64,000 bases of DNA from Yamagishiella unicocca. Taxonomy: Eukaryota > Chlorophyta > Chlorophyceae > Chlamydomonadales > Volvocaceae. Shown here in pieces: positions 56,622 to 64,000 of the stretch (its first letter is position 1; each line of letters begins with the position of its first letter). A model generated the notes under the pieces. It was given only the letters and a program-made list of their open reading frames with translations. It was not told where the DNA came from and did not search any database. Location: NCBI GenBank assembly GCA_003116995.1, contig BDSL01000037.1, forward strand, positions 806,001 through 870,000, given 5' to 3'. A program made the translations under genes and the position numbers.

Positions 56622-59019
56622 ATGTCGGTTCTGTCCGTGCCGTCTCCGGTCCTGGCGAAAAGGCACTTTGACGAGGGCGACCCCGGAGAAGGCTACGACC
56701 GGCAGCTCGGCGGCAAGCGGTCTCGCCAGCATTATAGCCCCGCAGCTGCCCGTTGCGTGCAGTTTGCGGCCGGCGGCCTGCATGCTGTGCCGCCAACTAC
56801 TCTGTCAGCACTGCTGGCTCTTTTCCCTGGCATGGATGAGCGGGTGAGCCATTGCCTTTTCCGGCGCCGACTTCGGCGGTTTTTAGGGACCTGATTATGA
56901 GCTCATCCTCTCGTGTAAACGCGCAGACTGTTTCTAACGTGCTCTCGGAGTGCGGCAACAACATAGATGCTGCGATCAAGCGTCTAGGCGAGCTTCGTCT
57001 CTCCGCGGCTGCGGAGGCGTCAGCGGCTGGCGCCACGCTGCCCTCGTGTTCCGCTCCGTCCGCAGGACCTGCGGCCCCACACCGGCCAGCTGGTACGTCG
57101 ACGCGTGTGACATTACCCTGGACTCTAATCCCTTCTACCCGTCCACTCGTTTCCTCAGCAAAAAGGCAGGAATTGGCCCTTGCACGCTGCACGCCTGAAG
57201 CCGGAGACTGGGGGCAGACGGTTTTGGGGGAGGGGGCCCAGTCGGCGGACTGGGGGCAGCGCCACAAAACTGTATCCTCTATCCGTCAGTGTACCCTTCA
57301 CGTTTGGTACGGCAAAGGGTTTACAGAAGGGTAGCTAGGCGTCTATAGGGCGAACGTGGACCGGTGAAAAGGGAACTTATGTTTCGTACGGCTTGTGCTC
57401 CGTCCGGGGACGCGCTGGCGTCTAGCGGACGACTAGCGGGAGAGGAGCAGCAGCAGCTCCGGAGGGGGAGAGGAGCAGCAGCAGCTCCGGAGGAGGAGAG
57501 GAGTAGGCGCAGCGAGCAGAGCGCTATGGCCCCCAGTATTGCTCCACCAGTGCGATCCCGGCCGGTTAGCCGGCTGGTGCTGGAAGGGTCAGGCGGTTCG
57601 CAGAGGCCCTGGCGCAGCAGTTGAGCAGGTCGGGTCAGCAGGTCGGGTCAGCACGTCGGGTCAGCAGGTCGGGTCAGCCCGCCGCCGACGCCGGCGATGT
57701 AGTACGGGAGCAAGCCTCGGCTCCGCAGGCAGTCGCACGCGTGTGCGCAACCCTCTCTGCCAGCAGCAGTAGCAGGGCGCAGCGGGGTTTCTAGCGCGCC
57801 CTTGCCCCACCCCGATGCCGTCCAGTACAGCTGCCGCAGCAACCAGTCCATGTCGGCCATGCGCCGACAGCACGGGCCTGATGCCGCCGGGCGCATGGCA
57901 GCCGTGTCTGAGTCGCCGCACGCCCTCCCCTCCGCTTTCCTCGTCTTTGAATCATCCGCCCGTCCTTAGCGACCCCCTGCCCCGCTCCCGTGCCTTCCAG
58001 ATCCTGTCGTACCTGGCACACCTCCCGGCCCGGGCGCCGCGGCGCTGGACCCGGCGAGTGCCGGCACCGGCGGCCCCGTGACTGCAGACCAGTGGGTGGA
58101 GGTGCTGGTGGCGGAGATGTCGGCCGCGACCGACATGAGCGACGCGCGGCAGCGCGCGGCGGGCTTCTTGCGCCAGTTTGAGGCCTTCCTTGCTCGGTTC
58201 CTCCGGCAGCAGCAGCAACAACAGGTGCGGGTGGTGGTGCTGGCGCGAGTGCTGGTTGATCGACTGCGGCACGGCGTGCGGAGGCGTGCAATGTCGCGTG
58301 CGCGAAGACCAAAGCTACGCGCCACACTGCACCTCATCTCTCCCAGCATCGAGGGCTTGCATACTCGAAGGCTTAGTCCTCCTCTGATCGTTGCGCCTGC
58401 CTCCCAACGTGCTGACGGGAGCAGGCCGGCGGCGCCGCTGACGGCGGCTCCGGTGATGCCGCGGGGCCCTCAGCTGCGCTAGCGGCCCGCGCCGCCAAGT
58501 TGGCGGAGGAGAACGCGGTGTTGAAGAAGGCGGTGCAGATCCAGCACCGACAGCTGCAGGAGCGCGCGGGGCAGGAGGCGGAGGTGGCGCAGCTGAAGGC
58601 CATGCTGGCGCAGTACCAGGAGCAGGTGAGGACAGCGTAGGAGCGCGTGTTGGGCCTTACGAGGGAGGGGGACTGGGCGGTGACGGGCTGTAGTGTCTTG
58701 AGTGCGTGAGCTGGTGGGGCGACGTGAGGAGGGGTGGTGGGACCCGACCAGCGCCCCCGGTGTTAAGCCACCCGCCGGTTGTCGCAACCTTCCAAGCCAC
58801 CGACACATGTAAAAAGCGTCTCGAGTCTGTGTCCTAAAGCCTTCCTGTGTCCCTTTTTGCCTTTTGCCCGCCTACGACCTCCTACTGTGCCTTCCCTACT
58901 TGCCCCTCCCCCCCCAGGTGCGCACGCTGCAGGTCAGCAACTACTCGCTGACGCTTCACCTGCAGAAGGCGACCAACTCGGGCGTCATCAACAGCCCGCG
59001 CAACCCGGACGTGTTCTGA
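56622..59019 (+). CDS. CUE-domain coiled-coil protein (plant At5g32440-like), 5 exons
   Basis: Exons 56622-56843, 56927-57092, 58001-58224, 58425-58625 and 58918-59019 join in phase to 304 aa. A CUE ubiquitin-binding domain spans about 60-98 (LSALLALFPGMDERTVSNVL, NNIDAAIKRLGELRL). A conserved block follows at about 148-185 (ADQWVEVLVAEMSAATDMSDARQRA), then a coiled coil at 220-290 (LAEENAVLKKAVQIQHRQL, EVAQLKAMLAQYQEQVRTLQ). The C-terminus is NPDVF*, the same end as in land-plant homologues. It probably binds ubiquitin; the plant relatives have no settled function that I know of. The 908-bp second intron contains a Gln/Arg/Glu-rich open stretch (57430-57600) that could be an alternative exon. 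The direct junction from 57092 to 58001 keeps phase. Confidence 0.88.
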
Positions 59020-61281
59020 ACCCTCCGTCGCCGCGGCCTTGCTACGGCCGCCACGTGGGGCGCCTCGCTTGCTTGAAAGTGGAGCCACTTGCGCAGCAGC
59101 GGCGGCTTCAGCTGCAGCGACGGCCTCAGCTGCAGCAGACTATCGCAGCCCCGAATCGAGCAGGCCCAGGCGCTGGCATGAGGCCGGCTGAGAGGGCTTC
59201 GGTATTAGCAGCAGCAGCACCATGCCAGGTGCGCAAGTTGGGCGTGCCCCTGCCCAGAGCCATCCGCACCTCCCCCCGCTCCACCTTCGCAGCATCCTTA
59301 CACCCTGGCTGGGGACAGCCATACTGGCTAGCTGGGGGTGCTTCTGGAGGCTAGCTTGCTTTGAGGGGCTAGTGAACTTCTGCCGCATTGGAAGCCAATA
59401 TATACTGGTCGCCGCTGGCGGCGTCGTACCGGCTGCTCGCCACCGCTCGTAGCTGCGATTGGGAGGGATTAGGGGCGCATGTGGTGGCGCTGTGGGCCAG
59501 CTACTGGGGGAGGGGATGAGCCCCTCCCGCGTGAGGGGGTGTGCCCCTCCCGCGTGAGGGGGTGTGCCCCTTCCGCGTGAGGGGGTGAGCCCCTCCCGCG
59601 TCCTTGAATCGCGCGGTGTTTGTGTACCGCCAGGCGGGGCACCCAAGGGCTGGGTCAAGGGGGATAGACTGAGCGAGGGGTGCGCTCACCCACCCTGGAG
59701 TCTGTGGATTTTCACGGCCTAGCGGTAAATGAGCACACTCTCGATCTGGCAGTAGGGGCAGGGCTTCTTTGCAATGAATTGCGTAAGGGGATATCTCCGG
59801 CAAATTTTGAAGGATAGTTCAAAGGCAGTCTCGGGGTGGGGACAGTCCGTGCGTGGCCAGTAAGAGAGATAGGCCGGAGTACGATTGGCGGCTGCTGAGC
59901 GGTATTAGCAAATAGAATGGGAGCGTCAAGTAAGGGTTCGCTACCTGGGGTGGTATATGGCAATGCGGGGTAGTACGGGTCGACGGGTCTCGCAGGGGCA
60001 GTTGGTTTTCTGCCGCTGATGTTGTTTTGGGTTTCAATCTCTGTTCATGTTCGAGTAAGAGCTGCTGGTGCTGCCACATGCTAAGCCGGTCAAGACACGC
60101 CTGTGCCCATGGTCAATGGCCCTCCGGCAGTAGCGCAGCGGACCCTCCTGGTCTATCTGTGGCTCCAGCGTACATTTCTATGTGACTTCGTTCTAACCAT
60201 GTGGCTCACCCATAGGAATAGGAATATTTACTCAAAGGGCATTCAATGACTGTCGATTGTAGGATCAGAACGAGCGGTGTGCCCAGCTGCCTGAGCAGGA
60301 GGCCTTTGGGGATGGAGGGAATGGGAGCAGCACCATCCGGGCGCATTCCGCTGGTCTTTGTGCCCCGAAATCGCGCGAGGAGGGGCGCTTCCGCCGTCCG
60401 CCTTTTGTACCACCATGCGTATCGAGTGTTTGCAGTACGGAATTGCGCTTCTTAGAGAGCCGCGTGTCAGCCGGGCGTCTAGGCTGTGCCATTACACCGT
60501 GTCTCGGTTGGATTGAATGCGTTTCATCCAGCCTTACTTGCGCCAAGGTAGGTCCTGTGCGCAACCAGTTTCGTTTCAGGCTGGCAAGACTGAAGCGTCA
60601 TTCATTTGGTGGCCTTTTTCAGAGGGCCATTGAACCTGGATTGCTCGTCTCTTGACCTATCGGGCATTATGTAAAACCGAATTGTGCTGTACGGGTCGAC
60701 TCAGGCCATCCGCCCGAACGCATACATGGGTTTATCGTCCAGTACGGCCCGCCTACAGTGCATCTCGTAGCTGTACATAACTGTTAAGCAATTGTCCAGC
60801 CTGCTGTGGGATTTGCATGAGTCACCCGTATTTTCTAACTCACGTGCGTGCTCGGGCACCTCGGCGGCTTGTACAGCAATCATTGGTTCACGAACGGGCC
60901 AGTACGATGCAAATTTCAGTGTGGACGGTACGGGAATTGGGAAAGGCAATACAAGGCTTGCGCAGCAGACCCATGACTGGGATCGACGCGCAGACCGATG
61001 GCATGTGAAAGAAAACTCACGTACGGGCACTTCTTGTCCCACAGCGCGGACGAGGTGTACGTGCATGTATGGCGGGCACCGTTGTCCTGCTTGCATGCGT
61101 GCAGCGAGAAAAGTCACATCCTCGAGGCCTCATTCCTCACAATAGCGGAGAGATTACGCAATTGTAGACTGGGGCACATCACTTCGCACTCTCAGCACAG
61201 TTCCGTCTAGCTCGGTGCATGTAAGTCTAAACTTGGACACCAAAGCCGACATACCAAGGGTAGCGCACCCAACCGGCACCC
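59020..61281. other. Intergenic between two plus-strand genes, no supported gene
   Basis: Holds the CUE-gene 3' UTR, the tandem repeat at 59512-59605 and the promoter of the transporter gene. No coding frame of interest. Confidence 0.45.
59512..59605. repeat. 25-bp tandem repeat downstream of the CUE gene
   Basis: Four copies of a unit close to GAGCCCCTCCCGCGTGAGGG plus GGTGT; each unit contains an inverted CCCTC/GAGGG pair. Confidence 0.9.
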
Positions 61282-63573
61282 ATGGCGCCTTCACTAGACC
61301 CAAAGGAAGAGAAGCTGGCGACGGACGTGTTTGCCTGGTTCCTCAATGTGTCATCAAGTGTGCTTATCGTCTTTGTGAACAAAGTCCTCATGGACCCCAA
61401 AATGGGCTACAAGTTTGTGTTCGGTAGGTTGTCTTCCGATGGCCAATACGGGCTGGCGCTTTCTGCGGGCGCCTGCAACAGGTGATTGTGCGTGCACTAA
61501 TGGACCCCTCGCATTCCGCTGCAGCAACTACCCTATGCGCCTTCCACTTCTTGGCGTGCGGTGCAAGCGTAAGGCTTATGGAAACGGTTGGATTTGGCAA
61601 GCGTGCCAGCATGCCGATGTATGGTGAGCGCAAACTTTGTCACATACGCAGCTGCTTGGCAAGTCCGATTAAGATTTGTACTTTCAATCCCCTCGCTCCT
61701 TGCAGAATGCCTGGTGTTTGCCGTTGTTGCGAGCTTGTCAATTGCCAGCTTGAATTTATCCCTTCTCGTAAACAGCGTGGGCTTTTACCAGGTATAATGC
61801 TTGTACGCTGCAAAATAAGAATGGCTCTTGCCAGCTGTTCTCCTAGCCTTTTAAACCTGAACTGCATGATGGACCAAACGCGCAGATATCCAAGCTGCTC
61901 ATTATCCCCTTCGTTTGCCTCATCGAGTTCCTGTGGTTTAAACGCAAATATACCCTACCGACAGTCCTTTCCATTATGATCGTGGTCGCCGGGGTCTCCG
62001 TCGTGTGAGTGAGCGGGTTAAATGGGTCGGTTCTCGGATGCCTTCCTGCAGACAACACGGGGGTCTAGGGGAGCGATGCCACGCTTGGGTGCAATGAATG
62101 GGGAGGGGGCGTGAGAAAGGCGTGACTGGGTCTGGGAAAGAGCGCACACGGCTGGTGGAATAGCCCACGGTCCATCTGCCCCTTCACCTCCCTGCCCACG
62201 TCCACCTCCCTCCACCACCGCTGCCGCCGCCACGCCGCCGCAGTACCGTCACCGACGTGGCAGTCAACATGCTTGGGTTAGTCATCGCCGCAATCAGCGT
62301 CGTGACGAGCGGCCTGCAGCAGATCATGTGCGGCACCATCCAGCGGCGGCTGGGCCTCACGTCAAACCAATTGCTGTCAAACACAGCGCCCGTGCAGGTT
62401 TGTCCCTTTGGGTTCGGAGTGTGTGTTGGGGGGAGGGTTTTAGGGTTTTTTAGGGGGAGAAACCCTCATGTGAGGCCATCCTGACCCGCAACCCACCTGT
62501 CAAAGCCCCCTCCCAGGCCCCGCGCTGACGTCCAACCCCCCTAACCCGTCCTCTCAACCAACTCGGCTCCAGGGTGTCATGCTGCTGGTCGTGGGGCCCT
62601 ATGTGGACAAGATGATCACGTCACACTGGATCCTAAAGTACGACTCCTCCGTACCAGCGCTCACGTGCCTCTTCTGGTCCTGCGCCGTGGCGGTGCTGGT
62701 CAACATCTCCCAGTTCATGTGCCTGGGCCGCTTCAGCGCCGTCACGTTCCAGGTGCGGACGGAGGCTGGCAGGAGGGAGGGAGCGAACATCAGGGGCGGA
62801 CGGAGAGCTGGAACTTCCCCGGCAGCGGGAGGGCAGCTGGAGGGCATCTGGGGCGGAAGTGGGGAAGGGCATTGGCAGGGCAGCGGAAGGGCAGATGGGG
62901 TGGGGGGGGGGAGGTCCAGCGCCCGGCACCGCCTCCGTCCTGGGCGAACGCGCTCCCCGCCTGCCCGCTCGTCTCCACCCTTAACCTCCACCTCCACCGG
63001 GACTGCCAGCTCGATCTCCGCGTCCTCCAACCCACTTGCCATCATCTTGTAACAGCACCCACCGCCCATCATCGTCAACCCCGTCCCACCATCCCACCGT
63101 CCCCATGTCTTCTCATCCTCCGTCCTCACCTGCCCGCCTACTGCCCCGCCCGCCCGCCCGCCCGCCCGCAGGTCCTGGGCCACACCAAGACCGTACTAGT
63201 TCTCATCTGCGGGTGGTTGTACCTGGGTGACGTCATCACCAACCGCAAGCTGGGGGGAATGGTGCTGGCGGTGTTCGGCATGGCCGCGTACGGCTACTTC
63301 AACTCCCTCCCGATCAAGTACTCCTCCAACTCCGCCTCCGCTGGCCCCGGCGTCGGCGACGTATTAGGGGCCGGGAAGCGGGACGAGGACGAGGGAGTGA
63401 AGGAGCCCTTGCTCGCGAGTGGTGGCGGCGGCGGCGGCAGCGGTTTGTCCGTACAGGTGCTCCCAACGGAACGTGCGGCGGGGGGCACTGCGGCGCACCG
63501 GCACGTGGGCGGGGGCAGCGCGGCGCCGCTGGAGGAGCAGCCGCAGGCGGGCGGGGCGGTCCGAGGCTACTGA
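61282..63573 (+). CDS. UXT-type nucleotide-sugar (UDP-xylose-like) transporter, 7 exons
   Basis: Exons 61282-61423, 61525-61623, 61706-61791, 61886-62004, 62244-62397, 62573-62752 and 63172-63573 join in phase to 393 aa. The drug/metabolite-transporter fold of the triose-phosphate/nucleotide-sugar family is visible as about ten hydrophobic helices. Strong family motifs are VSSSVLIVFVNKVLM, SLNLSLLVNSVGFYQISKL, GTIQRRLGLTSNQLLSNTAP, GPYVDKMITS and VTFQVLGHTKTVLVL. These match plant UXT/UDP-xylose transporters of the Golgi better than triose-phosphate translocators. The predicted role is exchange of a nucleotide sugar for UMP across the Golgi membrane; the exact sugar cannot be read from sequence. 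The cytosolic tail after 325 is Gly-rich and contains EPLLAS, a likely sorting-type motif. Confidence 0.88.
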
Positions 63574-64000
63574 CTAGCGGCCGGGCCCGGAGCGCGGGCG
63601 GCAGCAGCAGCGGCGGCAGCGGCGGCGGCGGTGGATACGGTGGCGGCGGCAGCAGCGGCGGCGGCGGTGGAGACGGTGGCGGCGGCAGCAGCGGCGGCGG
63701 CGGTGGAGACGGTGGCGGCGGTGGAGGGGTCTGAGGAGCTTGCGTCGGCAGCAGCCGCAGCAGCAACCCGCAGGAAGGGGGCGGCGGAGGGCGCGAGCAG
63801 CTGGCCGCTGGTACGCAGGCAAGGTCGCAAGCCGGCGGCGGCCGGCGGCGGCGGCGTCTCTAGGAGCTAGGCGGCAGGGAGGCAGCCGTCGTTGGTGACG
63901 TAAGGCCCTCCGGCGCGGGGTTTCGTGCGACCAGGGCGGCTGGCCCAACCTGGGCGCGCTGGCTGGCTAGGCATCCGGATGCCTAGCCGGCTGGCCACGT
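63574..64000. other. 3' flank of the transporter gene, GC-rich simple sequence
   Basis: GGCGGCGGCAGC trinucleotide-type repeats (63600-63725). No further gene is supported before the window ends. Confidence 0.5.
63965..63988. repeat. Perfect 24-bp palindrome
   Basis: GGCTAGGCATCC followed directly by its complement GGATGCCTAGCC, at the right edge of the window in the transporter gene's 3' flank. Confidence 0.6.

Overview
This is nuclear DNA from a chlamydomonadalean (volvocine-type) green alga; I cannot name the species. The evidence is the very high GC content, genes cut into many short exons by GT-AG introns full of minisatellites, TGTAA-type poly(A) signals, divergent H2A/H2B and H3/H4 histone pairs whose transcripts end in the 16-nt histone hairpin, and an F-box-like/ankyrin protein of the kind expanded in Volvocales. 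All splice models were built by hand from reading frame, splice consensus and family similarity. Every multi-exon model except H3 closes in frame.

Layout. 1-9 kb: the last exon of an unrecognised gene (559-685, +), a possible one-helix membrane protein (2607-2729, -), a mitochondrial K+/H+-exchange-related protein (4263-7893, +) and ribosomal protein S29 (8773-9155, -), the last two convergent. 11-19 kb: a putatively organelle-targeted histone-deacetylase-family enzyme (11182-16691, -) and a dual-specificity phosphatase (17206-19258, +) on either side of a 0.5-kb divergent promoter region. 22-24 kb: the F-box-like/ankyrin protein (-). 25-29 kb: the histone cluster H2A(-) H2B(+) H3(-) H4(+). 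30-44 kb: an F-box/leucine-rich-repeat protein (30622-34257, -) and a 17-exon chloroplast SRP54 gene (35898-43990, -). 45-64 kb: a membrane-anchored monothiol thioredoxin-like protein (45426-46742, +), a cyclophilin-RRM protein of the CYP59/PPIL4 type (49287-54888, -), a CUE-domain coiled-coil protein (56622-59019, +) and a UXT-type nucleotide-sugar transporter (61282-63573, +).

The genes are mostly unrelated housekeeping loci. Only the histone cluster is a functional unit, with shared divergent promoters and shared replication-type 3' ends. Two F-box-type proteins and a CUE protein point to ubiquitin pathways; cpSRP54 and possibly the thioredoxin-like and HDAC-like proteins act in organelles. 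I found no tRNA, rRNA, CRISPR, viral or intact transposon genes.

The most unusual features are an H3 gene whose intron lacks an AG acceptor at the expected place and which carries two substitutions at normally invariant positions; minisatellites that start at splice sites and copy the splice signal; at least three short repeat families recurring inside introns of unrelated genes in both orientations; and an apparent frame change in the RD/RE-rich tail of the cyclophilin-RRM protein.
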